Counted from the first letter of the stretch, positions 54,880 to 64,000 are shown. The stretch: 64,000 nucleotides of DNA from Flavobacterium sp. J372 (GCF_024699965.1 NZ_JAJOMZ010000004.1:1548001-1612000), one strand, 5' to 3'. The notes: generated from the letters alone by a model not told the origin. Made by a program: numbers and translations.

Positions 54880-56328
54880 ATGGAAAAATTAAGCAGGAAG
54901 AGCAGGGGGCTTGAAAGTAAGCTGCCTGTAAAAGTAGTACAGTTTGGGGAGGGTAACTTTTTAAGGGCGTTTGTAGATTACGCATTTCAGAGGCTGAATA
55001 ATGAGCTGGGTTTCAACGCGGGCATTGCCATGGTGCAGCCGCTTGAGAACGGAATGGTTCATATGATAAATGACCAGGATGGCTTGTACACCCTCTTTAT
55101 GAATGGTGTAAAGAAAGGCGAAAAAATACAGGATATAGAGCTTATTACCAATGTAGTAAAAGGCATTAATCCATACAAAGCGTATGATGATTTCCTTGCA
55201 CTTGCAAAAGAAGAGGAACTGCAATTCATCATATCAAACACTACTGAGGCAGGTATAGAGTACATTGATACTGATACGCCCGGCATGCGCCCGCCTGTTG
55301 CGTTTCCGGCCAGGCTTACGGTGTTGCTTTATGAAAGGTACAGGTATTTTGAAGGAAATGCATCAAAAGGCGTGACTGTTATTCCTTGTGAGCTTATCAA
55401 CTATAATGCAGATACGCTGAAGGAAATCATACTGAAATACATCAGCTTGTGGAATCTTGAGGAAGGATTTAAAACATGGCTGCTTGAAGCCTGTAGCTTC
55501 CATAATACGCTGGTAGACAGGATTGTTCCGGGGTATCCCCGCAATGAGATTGAAGATTACAACATCAAGCTGGATTATCATGATAACCTGATTGTTGCCG
55601 CAGAGCCTTTCTTCCTTTGGGTTATTGAAGGTGATGAGGCGCTTAAACAGAAACTTCCGTTTCATAAAACCAACCTTAATGTGAAGATTGTAGATGATAT
55701 GCAGCCTTTCCGTACGCTGAAGGTGAGAATACTAAATGGTGCACATACAGCTATGGTGCCCTTCTCTATACTTTACGGCAATGAAACAGTGAAACAGACT
55801 GTTGATGGTGACTTCACAGGTGCGTTTGTAAACAGCATCATCAGCGAAATAAGCGGTACACTGCCGATGGATAAAAAAGAAGTAGATGCATATGCCGAAG
55901 AAGTGATGGACCGTTTCCGTAACCCATTCATTAAACACCAGTTGTCAGACATCGCGCTTAACTCTATATCAAAGTTCAAGGTGCGGGTGCTGCCAAGCCT
56001 TCTGCAATATCAAAAAGATAATGGACAGCTGCCTAAAAGCCTTACCTTCTCAATGGCATGCCTTATGTTATTCTACAAAGGCAGCTGGAAGGGTACGGTA
56101 CTGCCTGTAAAAGATTCGCCTGAAATTACAGACGAATTTATTGCGGCATGGCAATTGCCCCAAATTGAGATGGTAGTAAGCCGGATTCTTGGGAATGAAG
56201 AGTTTTGGGGTGAAGACCTGAACAATGTATCAGGCCTGGGTGATGAGCTTGTAAGGACGATAACTGAAATTGAAAATAGCGGGCTTGAAAAAGCCTATAT
56301 GGAATACAACAGGCAATATCAATCGTAA
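54880..56328 (+). CDS. uxaB: Tagaturonate reductase (altronate oxidoreductase)
   Basis: A 482-residue polyol-specific long-chain dehydrogenase that reduces D-tagaturonate to D-altronate with NADH. VVQFGEGNFLRAFVDYAF forms the NAD loop and KVRILNGAHTAMVP is the signature with conserved Lys, Asn and His. TTEAGIEYI and PGYPRNEIEDYN follow the family. Its length fits UxaB and not the slightly longer fructuronate reductase, supported by the adjacent uxaA. Confidence 0.93.
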   Translation: MEKLSRKSRGLESKLPVKVVQFGEGNFLRAFVDYAFQRLNNELGFNAGIAMVQPLENGMVHMINDQDGLYTLFMNGVKKGEKIQDIELITNVVKGINPYKAYDDFLALAKEEELQFIISNTTEAGIEYIDTDTPGMRPPVAFPARLTVLLYERYRYFEGNASKGVTVIPCELINYNADTLKEIILKYISLWNLEEGFKTWLLEACSFHNTLVDRIVPGYPRNEIEDYNIKLDYHDNLIVAAEPFFLWVIEGDEALKQKLPFHKTNLNVKIVDDMQPFRTLKVRILNGAHTAMVPFSILYGNETVKQTVDGDFTGAFVNSIISEISGTLPMDKKEVDAYAEEVMDRFRNPFIKHQLSDIALNSISKFKVRVLPSLLQYQKDNGQLPKSLTFSMACLMLFYKGSWKGTVLPVKDSPEITDEFIAAWQLPQIEMVVSRILGNEEFWGEDLNNVSGLGDELVRTITEIENSGLEKAYMEYNRQYQS

Positions 56329-56339
56329 AGGAATTTATT

Positions 56340-57957
56340 ATGCAGAAGAAATTGATAAAGGTAAACCCTACGGATAATGTGGCTGTAGCCCTGGTTGACC
56401 TGACACATGGCGAAGTTATTTCATTTGAAGGCCGTGATGTAGTTGTGCTTGACGATGTAAAAGCTAAACATAAGATTGCGCTGGAAGATTTAATGCCGGG
56501 CGACAGGATAATAATGTATGGGGTTTTGGTAGGGAAAGCAAGTGCCTTTATTGGCAAGGGCCGCCTGCTATCTACAAAAAATGTAAAGCATGAAAGTGAT
56601 AAAGTTACCGGTAAGACCGATACTATAGGCTGGGACATACCTAATGCGGATAAATGGAAAGACCGCACATTTATGGGCTACCACCGTGCAGACGGGCAGG
56701 TTGGTACTGAAAACGTATGGCTGTTTTTCCCGTTGGTTTTTTGCGAAAACAGGAATATTGAGATATTGAAAGATATCTTTGAAAAAGAGCTGATGCGCCC
56801 CAAAGAAACAGATTACCAGCGTTTGCTGCGTTCTCTTGTAAATAAAGAAAATGGGGTTTCTGACAGCGATATAAAATCAAGTGATGATAACCTGTTCAAA
56901 AATATTCAGGTAAAGTTTATCACACATCAGGGTGGCTGCGGGGGTATACGCCAGGATTCTCACAGTCTTGCTAAACTGCTTGCGGGTTATGTAAACAACC
57001 CGAACGTAGCCGGGGCTACAGTACTGAGCCTTGGCTGCCAAAACCTGCAGATACAGATTTTTAAGGATGCGCTGGATGAAATTAACCCGAACCTGGACAA
57101 GCCAGTACTTATTTATGACCAGCAGCAAATGGGCACAATTGATGCCATGCTTAGCAGTGTTGTAAAAGACAGTTTTGAAGCCATTAAAAAGGCTAATGAA
57201 CAGCAAAGGCACCCCGCACCACTGTCTAAACTTAAAATAGGTCTGGAATGCGGCGGATCGGATGGGTTCTCGGGCATCTCGGCTAACCCCACTTTGGGTG
57301 TGATGTCTGATTTGCTTGCTGCTATTGGCGGGACAACTATACTTAGCGAGTTCCCAGAGCTTTGCGGGGTAGAGCAGGAGCTGGTAAACCGCTGTGTTGA
57401 AGAACAGGACGGCATACGTTTCCTTCAGCTGATGAAGTGGTATGAAAAAACAGTGGTTGATGCAGGCTCAGGCTTTGACATGAATCCTTCACCCGGCAAT
57501 ATCAAAGACGGCCTTATCACCGATGCCATGAAATCTGCGGGGGCTGCCAAAAAAGGCGGAACTTCTCCAATAGTAGGGGTTTCAGATTATGGCGAATACA
57601 TTACAAAACCGGGCCTTAACTTATTATGCACACCCGGCAATGACGTTGAGTGTACAACAGCAATGGTAGGGTCGGGCGCTAATATGGTACTCTTTACAAC
57701 CGGACTTGGGACGCCGACAGGCAACCCGATTGCCCCGGTTGTAAAAATATCGAGCAATACACAACTGGCAGAAAAGATGCCGGACATTATAGACTTTAAC
57801 ACAGGCGAAATTATAACCGGTGAAAAAACGATTGATGAAATGGCTGATGAACTGCTGGAATTTATAATAAATGTTGCAAGCGGAAATATTATCACAAAGG
57901 CGGCGATACTCAACCAAAATGATTTCATTCCCTGGAAGCGAGGGGGTTTCATTATAA
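56340..57957 (+). CDS. uxaA: Altronate dehydratase, last codons shifted by an extra base
   Basis: An iron-dependent dehydratase turning D-altronate into 2-keto-3-deoxygluconate. Residues 1-100 form a SAF domain. The C-terminal domain has HQGGCGGIRQDS, SLGCQNLQIQ and GLECGGSDGFSGISANP, with cysteines that bind metal. The open frame as written runs to 58019 and ends with a foreign tail through the terminator. Four instead of five G at 57942-57946 would give the usual end FIPWKRGVSL and a stop at 57955-57957, for 538 residues. I annotate that end. A terminator follows at 57961. Confidence 0.9.
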
Positions 57958-57960
57958 ATA

Positions 57961-57989
57961 AAAAAGCGGCTATTAGCCGCTTTTTTATT
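57961..57989. terminator. Bidirectional terminator after uxaA and the LacI gene
   Basis: AAAAAGCGGC (57961-57970) pairs with GCCGCTTTTT (57976-57985) around the loop TATTA, followed by T. It overlaps the stop codon of the LacI-family gene on the minus strand. Confidence 0.88.
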
Positions 57990-59008
57990 TATGGTTTCGT
58001 GTGGATGACTGGCGTATGATCAATTCAGGTTTTAAAACCACTTTCTTTTCAACTTTAACAGCATCATTACTGTTGCCCTGTTCTAAAAATACTTCTGCTG
58101 CAATCTTACCCATTTCCATGGCACACTGGTCAACTGAAGATATTGATAATTCCATAAATCTGGTAAAAGGCTCATTACCAAAGCCTACTACGCAAACATC
58201 TTCGGGTATCTTTATACCTCTTGCCTTCAGTTCCTGAATAGCTCCCAATGCAGCAAAATCACTCGAAGAAAATATTGCATCAGGCATCTTGTCCAGCTTC
58301 AATAATTGACGTACAGCTTCTTTCCCTGCCTCAACATTACTACGTGTCTGAATGATATAATCATCGTTGTAAGTAAGCCCGTGGTCTAGCAACGCCTGCT
58401 TATAACCTTTGAAACGATTCTCGTAAATCTCAAGTGATCTGTCTCCCGAAAGGTAAGCAATATTTTCGCACTTTTCATCAATAAGATGTTTTGTAGCGGC
58501 ATAAGCAGCGCCAAAGTCATCAATTGTTACAGAGCTTACACCGTTAATGTTTTTTTTACGGTCAAAGAAAATCAGCGGTACATCCTTATCAAGCACACGC
58601 TTTATAGTTTTGTCATTTTCAGAGTTTGATACAGATATTAGCACACCATCTACCTGAGCATTTAGAAGCGTATTAATATTCTCGTTCTCACGATTCTCAT
58701 CTTCATGAGTCTGGCAAATGATTACATTATACTTATGTGGGTACAAAGCCTCTTCAATCCCCCCGGATAACAGACCCGAAAAAATTACTGTCTATCCTCG
58801 GTACTATAACACCTATATTGTTGCTCCTGCCGCTTCTTAATGCTGCTGCAAGCTTATTCTGCTTGTAATTTAGCCTGTTGGCGGCCTCTTTTACCTGCTC
58901 ACGTGTACTTTCACTAATTTTAGGATTATTATTAAGGGCTCTGGAAACTGTTGCAGCAGAGATGTTTAGTTCCTGTGCAATGTCATAAATAGTGGCTTTT
59001 TCGCTCAT
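57985..59008 (-). CDS. LacI-family transcriptional regulator, split by a frameshift
   Basis: The start at 59008 opens MSEKATIYDIAQELNISAAT, the LacI helix-turn-helix; a longer frame from 59080 would translate the operator. Residues about 1-60 are the HTH and hinge helix (KLAAALRSGRSNNIGVIVP). The frame fails after SVIRG at 58759-58764, a run of six C (G on the coding strand). Five would continue into IEEALYPHKYNVIICQTHED and the full sugar-binding domain (VSSVTIDDFGAAYAATKHLI, DAIFSSSDFAALGAI, DVCVVGFGNEPF), ending at 57985, 340 residues in all. Position between the catabolic operon and GH28-SusC, and shared operators, make it the likely local regulator. The inducer is probably a uronate or KDG-type intermediate. 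Confidence 0.87.
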
Positions 59009-59065
59009 CTGTAAGATGTTTTCAAGGGTAAAAGTATATAAATTTATTAGATTAATAAATATATG

Positions 59066-59079
59066 TGTTATCGATTGCA
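59066..59079. promoter_or_regulatory. LacI-family operator (copy 2), before the regulator gene
   Basis: TGTTATCGATTGCA differs from copy 3 by one base. It lies 57 bases upstream of the LacI ATG and suggests autoregulation. No good -7 box abuts it on the minus strand, unlike copies 1 and 3. Confidence 0.6.
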
Positions 59080-59218
59080 AGATTTTGATAATAACATCAA
59101 AATTTTCTAACCTGGGTCTTCATAATGTCTTAATTAAATATTAATTTTCTCATTAAATTATCATTAGTGTAATTTTGAGTTCGGTTTTTTAAACTAAATG
59201 TTTTTTTTTAAATATTTT

Positions 59219-59250
59219 TTTGGTAGAACAGAAATTTATATATACGTTTG
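59219..59250 (+). promoter_or_regulatory. Promoter of the GH28-SusC operon
   Basis: TTTG at 59219-59222 and TACGTTTG at 59243-59250 are separated by 20 bases, close to the Bacteroidota consensus TTTG-N19-TAnnTTTG. The -7 box abuts operator copy 3. Confidence 0.72.
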
Positions 59251-59264
59251 TGTAATCGATTGCA
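59251..59264. promoter_or_regulatory. LacI-family operator (copy 3)
   Basis: TGTAATCGATTGCA directly follows the -7 box, in the same relative position as copy 1 and as its exact reverse complement. It lies 35 bases before the GH28 ATG. Confidence 0.72.
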
Positions 59265-59299
59265 TAAAACGTTTTCGCTTGCAAAATACTTTAAATAAA

Positions 59300-60733
59300 A
59301 TGTCAATAAGGCCACTTCTTTTAAGTTGTTTAATAATAGCTACAGCTGTAATTGTGTCTTGTGCCTCAAAGTATACCGCTGACAGGAGCGCCGGTATTTC
59401 TTCGGGATGGGATATGATGCAACAAATTGTAAATAGTGTTGAGGAACCGGTGTTTCAAAACAGAAGTTATAACATTAAGGATTTTGGCGCTGTTGCAAAC
59501 GCACAATATAATAATACCGAAGCTTTCAGAAATGCAATAAAAAAATGTGCTGAAGAGGGTGGCGGCACTGTAATTGTTGGCCCCGGAAAATACTACACCG
59601 GGCCAATCCATCTTGAAAGCAACATCAACCTTCATCTGGAAGAGGGTGCCGAAATTCTCTTCAGTACCAACCCGGCTGACTATCCATTGGTACATACATC
59701 ATGGGAAGGTACAGAACTTATGAACTATTCGCCGCTTATATATGCGTATGGCAAAACTAATGTTGCGGTAACAGGCAAAGGAACACTTAACGGCCAGGCT
59801 ACCGAAGCTAACTGGTGGCCGTGGGCGGGTAAAGGCTACGGTTTTAAAAAAGGGATGCCAAGCCAGGCCGATCCGTTAAACCGCGACCGCCTTGTACAGC
59901 TGGCTGAAGACGGTGTGCCTGTGAAGGATCGTGTGTTTGGAGACGGGCATTACATAAGGCCTTCATTTATACAGTTCTTTGAATGCAAGAATGTAATGCT
60001 TAAAGATATAAAGATAGTTAATGCTCCATTTTGGATAATTCATCCTATAAAATGTACTGATGTAATTGTTGACGGACTCACTATTACAAGCCATGGCCCA
60101 AACAATGATGGCTGCGACCCTGAATATTGCAGGAATGTAATAATACGCAATTGCAGCTTTAATACAGGCGATGACTGTATTGCTATAAAATCGGGTCGCG
60201 ACGGCGATGGGCGAAGGGTAAATATACCAAGTGAAAATATTGTGGTTCAAAACTGCAAGATGTTTGACGGGCATGGCGGTGTAACCATGGGCAGCGAGAT
60301 TTCTGCAGGGGTGCGCAATGTATTTGTTGATAATTGTGATATGGACAGCCCGGAGCTTGACAGGGCAATAAGGATAAAATCAAACACAAGGCGTGGCGGC
60401 TTTGTGGAAAATGTATACGTAAGAAATGTGAGGATAGGCCAGGTAAAAGAGTCTGTGCTTGGCATAGATATGTTTTATTCTATCCATGGCAACCAGACGG
60501 GTAATTATCTGCCGGTTGTACGCAACATATTCATTGAAAATGTAATGGTGAAAATTGGCGGGAAGTACGGTATCCTGGCTAAGGGAATTAAAGCAGCGCC
60601 CATTACCGGAATTACATTTCAGGATGTAACAATTGATAAGGTAGAGAAAGAATACCTTATAGAAAATGTTGAAAATCTGCAGCTTATAAATACGAAAATA
60701 AACGGGGTAGTAATGCAAAGCCCTGCAAACTAA
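59300..60733 (+). CDS. Polygalacturonase (GH28) lipoprotein
   Basis: I start it at the ATG at 59300 (477 residues) because it opens a lipoprotein signal (MSIRPLLLSCLIIATAVIVS, C21); a longer frame would cross the promoter and operator. It is a right-handed beta-helix glycosidase that hydrolyses alpha-1,4-galacturonan or its ends. GH28 catalytic motifs are present: NNDGCDPEYC, GDDCIAIKSG, DGHGGVTMGSE and RIKSNTRRGG. The extended loops suggest an exo-acting enzyme, but this is not certain. It is probably surface- or periplasm-anchored and opens the operon with the SusC gene 21 bases downstream. Confidence 0.92.
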   Translation: MSIRPLLLSCLIIATAVIVSCASKYTADRSAGISSGWDMMQQIVNSVEEPVFQNRSYNIKDFGAVANAQYNNTEAFRNAIKKCAEEGGGTVIVGPGKYYTGPIHLESNINLHLEEGAEILFSTNPADYPLVHTSWEGTELMNYSPLIYAYGKTNVAVTGKGTLNGQATEANWWPWAGKGYGFKKGMPSQADPLNRDRLVQLAEDGVPVKDRVFGDGHYIRPSFIQFFECKNVMLKDIKIVNAPFWIIHPIKCTDVIVDGLTITSHGPNNDGCDPEYCRNVIIRNCSFNTGDDCIAIKSGRDGDGRRVNIPSENIVVQNCKMFDGHGGVTMGSEISAGVRNVFVDNCDMDSPELDRAIRIKSNTRRGGFVENVYVRNVRIGQVKESVLGIDMFYSIHGNQTGNYLPVVRNIFIENVMVKIGGKYGILAKGIKAAPITGITFQDVTIDKVEKEYLIENVENLQLINTKINGVVMQSPAN

Positions 60734-60754
60734 ATCATTAACCGGTATTACATT

Positions 60755-63700
60755 ATGAAGTTTAAGAACTTTTATGACAAATTGGCAAACTACTTTTTTG
60801 CCGTAAGCGTTTTCCTTTTATTGCTGGTGAGTTTTCAAAACCATGCTCAGGCAGGCGCTGTAATCACAGGAACAGTAGTTGACGATGGCGGGCTTGGCAT
60901 ACCCGGAGTAAACATCAATGAAAAAGGGACTGCCAATTATGCCACAACAGACCTTGATGGAAATTTTAGCATAACCATTGCTGGCGCTGCAAGTGAGCTT
61001 ACATTTTCTTACCTTGGTTTTGAACCGGTTACGCAGCCTGTTGGCGATAAAAGAAAATTAAGTATAATTCTTCGCCCATCGGTAAGTGAACTTGACGAAG
61101 TTGTTGTAATAGGCTACGGTACAGCCCGAAAATCAGACCTTACAGGTGCTGTTTCTACAATTTCAGGACAGGAGCTGCAAAAACAGGGTATTGCCAATGT
61201 TGCTGAAGCGCTTACCGGCCGGCTTGCGGGTGTAAATGTAACTTCAGCAGAAGGTTCGCCGGATTCTGAAATAAAAATAAGGGTGAGGGGTAACGGCTCT
61301 ATATCGCAAGATAGCTCGCCGCTATTGATTGTTGACGGTTTTCCGGTAAACAGCATAAATGATATTTCTCCGTCTGATATTGATACAGTTACGGTGCTTA
61401 AAGATGCATCATCAACAGCGATATACGGTTCAAGGGGTGCAAACGGGGTAATTATTATAACAACAAAAAGCGGTACTACAGATAGTAAACTTAGCGTAAA
61501 CCTTACTTCTTTTTATGGTGTGAAACACAGGGTAAAGAAAATAGATGTGCTTGGCGTGCAGGATTATGCCAACTGGCAGTATGAATATGCCCAGCTTAAC
61601 GAAGTTCCTGAATCATATGACGAAGTATTCGGGCCATGGTCACCTAACCAGTATGCCGGTGTTGAAGGCAGAAACTGGCAGGATGAAATTTATGGACAAA
61701 CAGGATGGGTACAAAGCCATGACTTAGGCTTAAGGGGCGGATCTGACAAGATGAATTATAGCTTCAACTATGCCAGATTTGATGAGCAGGCAATTATGCT
61801 GGGCTCAGACTATAGGAGAAATAACCTGTCATTAAACCTTAAAAATAAACCAAGTGACAAAGTTACCCTGAATTTTGTAATGCGTTATTCTGATACTGAA
61901 ATTAACGGTGCGGGCGCAAACGAGCAAAATGAATATTCATCTCAAGACTCAAGACTTAGAAATTCAGTAGCGTATGCGCCAATTAATCTTCCTGGGATAA
62001 CATCAGATGACACTGACGAAGCAGACCCGAGTTATCTTGTAAATCCATTTGTATCTGTTTATGACAACGGGCGTAGCCAAATGCGAAAAAATTTCAACAT
62101 GCTTGGCAGTTTTTCATGGGAGATTATTGATAACCTGAAATTTAAGACTGATTTCGGCCTTGATAATTACAATTACAGAGATAACCGTTTTTTCGGTCGC
62201 AGTACTTACTATGTTCGTAATATACCGGCTACAGAAAACCAAAACCTGCCGGCCCTTATAATGGGTGACCGTAAAGATGTAAGGTTTAGGAATGTAAACA
62301 CATTAAACTATGACTTCAAAAAAATACTTGGAGAAAATCATGACCTTACCATTCTTGTAGGTGAAGAAAGCATAAACTACAAGAGTACTACAACTACAAG
62401 CACCATACACGGCTTTGATGAATTCTATACTTTTGAAAATGCTGTAAATCTTAGTGCAGCAGGTACTCCTTTTTCTGTTGATAATTTTATGTTTCCCGAA
62501 GATAAATTATTGTCATTTTTCGGGCGTATAAACTATGACTTTGATGACCGTTACCTGCTTACGGCTACTTACCGTGCTGACGGTTCAAGTAAATTTCTCG
62601 GTGATAATCGTTGGGGCTATTTTCCTTCGGCGGCTGTAGCATGGAAAATTTCAAGCGAAGAATTCCTGCAGGGTATATCATGGCTAAACCTTCTTAAGGT
62701 AAGGTTCAGCTACGGGCAGGCCGGTAACAACAATATACCAACAGGACAAACTATCCAGACTTTCCAGGCGAGCGCTTCTTCATGGATAAACGGCGTGTCT
62801 AATTTTCTGTCAGCATCAAAAATTATGGCAAACCCGAATTTGAAATGGGAGACTACAACTACACGAAACCTGGGGCTTGATTACGAATTTTTCAAAGGCA
62901 GGATAAGCGGTTCGGTTGAATTGTATAAAAATACAACAGATGATCTTTTGCTGCGCTTCCCTGTTCCCGGTACCGGTTATGATTTTCAATACCGTAACAT
63001 GGGAGAGATTGAAAATAAAGGTATAGAAGCTAATGTAAATGCAATAATTGCAGACCAGAAAAATTATGGGCTTAGCGTTGCTCTTAACATAGCATCAAAC
63101 AGAAACAGGATTAACTCACTCGGTGTTATGGATAATTTTGATTTTGCCAGTGCCTGGAACTCAACAGTTGGGACAGATTATCGTATAGAAGTAGGTCAGC
63201 CATTGGGGGTAATGTATGGCTACCAAAGCGATGGCAGGTATGAAGTGTCAGACTTTACATTTGCCAATGGCGTGTATACTCTAAGAGAAGGAGTTGCCAA
63301 TAGCACTGCCGTTGTGGGTGATGTTATGCCTGGGACCATGAAACTTAAAGACACTAACGGTGATGGCGTAGTTAATCAGGATGACCGCACAATCATTGGT
63401 AATGCCAATCCAAAATATACAGGTGGTTTTACAATTAATGCCAATGCATACGGGTTTGACCTTTCGGCAGCGTTCAACTTCAGTTATGGCAATGATGTAT
63501 ATAACGCCAGCAAAATTGAATTTAATACATCCCTGCCACCGGGCGGGCAAAGCGGGCAATATAAAAATTTAACTACAGAGATGGCACAGGGCGTAAGATG
63601 GACGAACATTGATCCGTCTACAGGCACACTTGTTACAGATCCTGCACAGCTTAGCGCGCTAAACGCAAACACTACAATGTGGTCTCCGTCAATGGATCGC

Positions 63701-63976
63701 TTCGTATTCAGTGACTGGGCTGTTGAAGATGGTTCTTTCTTAAGGCTTAATACACTCACACTTGGGTACTCGCTGCCGGAATCTGTAATTTCAAAACTCG
63801 GCCTTACAAGACTTAGGGTATACGGTACCGCAAACAATGTTTTTGTATGGACGAACTACTCAGGTATGGACCCGGAGGTTTCAACCAGGAGGCAGACACC
63901 GCTTACACCGGCAGTAGATTATTCACCGTATCCGCGCAGCAGGCAATTTGCCTTCGGCCTTAATGTCGGCTTTTAA
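60755..63976 (+). CDS. susC: SusC-family TonB-dependent outer-membrane transporter
   Basis: A 1073-residue outer-membrane importer. A signal peptide (about 1-32) is followed by a carboxypeptidase D-like domain (ITGTVVDDGGLGIPGVNINE, about 36-115). The TonB box region (LDEVVVIGYG) follows. The plug domain runs to about 230 (LLIVDGFPVNSINDISPSDI, SSTAIYGSRGANGVIIITTK). The rest is a beta barrel ending SRQFAFGLNVGF with terminal Phe. It imports oligosaccharides with a SusD partner, here presumably oligogalacturonides. The coding region is intact. An ATG at 63986 likely starts the SusD gene beyond the window. Confidence 0.94.
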   Translation: MKFKNFYDKLANYFFAVSVFLLLLVSFQNHAQAGAVITGTVVDDGGLGIPGVNINEKGTANYATTDLDGNFSITIAGAASELTFSYLGFEPVTQPVGDKRKLSIILRPSVSELDEVVVIGYGTARKSDLTGAVSTISGQELQKQGIANVAEALTGRLAGVNVTSAEGSPDSEIKIRVRGNGSISQDSSPLLIVDGFPVNSINDISPSDIDTVTVLKDASSTAIYGSRGANGVIIITTKSGTTDSKLSVNLTSFYGVKHRVKKIDVLGVQDYANWQYEYAQLNEVPESYDEVFGPWSPNQYAGVEGRNWQDEIYGQTGWVQSHDLGLRGGSDKMNYSFNYARFDEQAIMLGSDYRRNNLSLNLKNKPSDKVTLNFVMRYSDTEINGAGANEQNEYSSQDSRLRNSVAYAPINLPGITSDDTDEADPSYLVNPFVSVYDNGRSQMRKNFNMLGSFSWEIIDNLKFKTDFGLDNYNYRDNRFFGRSTYYVRNIPATENQNLPALIMGDRKDVRFRNVNTLNYDFKKILGENHDLTILVGEESINYKSTTTTSTIHGFDEFYTFENAVNLSAAGTPFSVDNFMFPEDKLLSFFGRINYDFDDRYLLTATYRADGSSKFLGDNRWGYFPSAAVAWKISSEEFLQGISWLNLLKVRFSYGQAGNNNIPTGQTIQTFQASASSWINGVSNFLSASKIMANPNLKWETTTTRNLGLDYEFFKGRISGSVELYKNTTDDLLLRFPVPGTGYDFQYRNMGEIENKGIEANVNAIIADQKNYGLSVALNIASNRNRINSLGVMDNFDFASAWNSTVGTDYRIEVGQPLGVMYGYQSDGRYEVSDFTFANGVYTLREGVANSTAVVGDVMPGTMKLKDTNGDGVVNQDDRTIIGNANPKYTGGFTINANAYGFDLSAAFNFSYGNDVYNASKIEFNTSLPPGGQSGQYKNLTTEMAQGVRWTNIDPSTGTLVTDPAQLSALNANTTMWSPSMDRFVFSDWAVEDGSFLRLNTLTLGYSLPESVISKLGLTRLRVYGTANNVFVWTNYSGMDPEVSTRRQTPLTPAVDYSPYPRSRQFAFGLNVGF

Positions 63977-63985
63977 TCAGCAAAA

Positions 63986-64000
63986 ATGGAAACTATGAAA
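63986..64000 (+). CDS. Start of a downstream gene, probably SusD-like (cut by window)
   Basis: Only five codons are visible (METMK), starting 9 bases after the SusC stop. SusC genes in Bacteroidota are nearly always followed by a SusD gene, so SusD is expected, but nothing in these bases proves it. A second ATG four codons in (63995) could be the real start. Confidence 0.35.

Noticed and set aside
1..64000. tRNA, rRNA, transposase or phage genes
   Set aside because: I looked for their usual motifs in gaps and frames and saw none; short RNA genes in gaps cannot be ruled out by eye.

Overview
The window looks like chromosome of a Bacteroidota member, most likely Flavobacteriaceae or a close relative. 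The evidence is two secreted proteins with type IX secretion (T9SS) C-terminal sorting domains, a SusC-type TonB-dependent transporter, TAnnTTTG promoter boxes, few clear Shine-Dalgarno sequences, and a 7TM-DISM histidine kinase. No rRNA, tRNA, CRISPR array, transposase or phage gene was seen.

Layout. 1-2.3 kb: the end of an SDR gene, an HD-domain hydrolase and a YitT-type membrane protein. 2.3-6 kb: a minus-strand signalling operon (7TM histidine kinase, receiver protein, receiver-adenylate cyclase). 6.1-13.3 kb: a giant T9SS adhesin with a beta-helix head, 16 Ig-like repeats and three distal repeats. 13.6-30.1 kb: a tightly packed plus-strand glycan island (nucleotide-sugar epimerases, a glycoside hydrolase-epimerase fusion, dehydrogenases, one GT4 and three CgeB-like glycosyltransferases, UDP-xylose synthase, methyltransferase, small membrane proteins, an isoaspartyl peptidase-like protein). 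30.2-36.2 kb: an orphan large carbohydrate-enzyme-like protein and a stress group (SDR, DUF2243 protein, manganese catalase, Lys-rich peptide, SDR with lipobox). 36.4-41.8 kb: a CheB/CheR/PAS/histidine kinase hybrid with receivers and an AraC-type regulator. 42-45.4 kb: glycosyltransferase, UDP-galactopyranose mutase and a GH-A-like enzyme. 45.5-47.9 kb: a second T9SS protein. 48.3-64 kb: a galacturonate utilisation locus.

The galacturonate locus is the best understood part. A lipoprotein polygalacturonase (GH28) and a SusC importer release and take up pectin fragments. An ExuT-like transporter moves uronates inward. UxaC, UxaB and UxaA convert galacturonate to 2-keto-3-deoxygluconate. A KdgF-like cupin, KduI and KduD do the same for unsaturated uronates, and KdgK and KdgA feed both branches to pyruvate and glyceraldehyde-3-phosphate. 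A LacI-family regulator sits between the catabolic operon and the GH28-SusC operon. The same 14-base near-palindrome (TGCAATCGATTACA or its reverse complement) lies directly after a TAnnTTTG box in front of both operons, and a one-mismatch copy lies in front of the regulator gene.

The most novel candidate is the 13.6-30.1 kb island with its partner at 42-45.4 kb. It encodes a pathway for an unidentified glycoconjugate and sits beside stress-protection genes. Seven otherwise normal genes carry one-base indels, nearly all in homopolymer runs. All become family-length when corrected, so sequencing error is more likely than gene decay.
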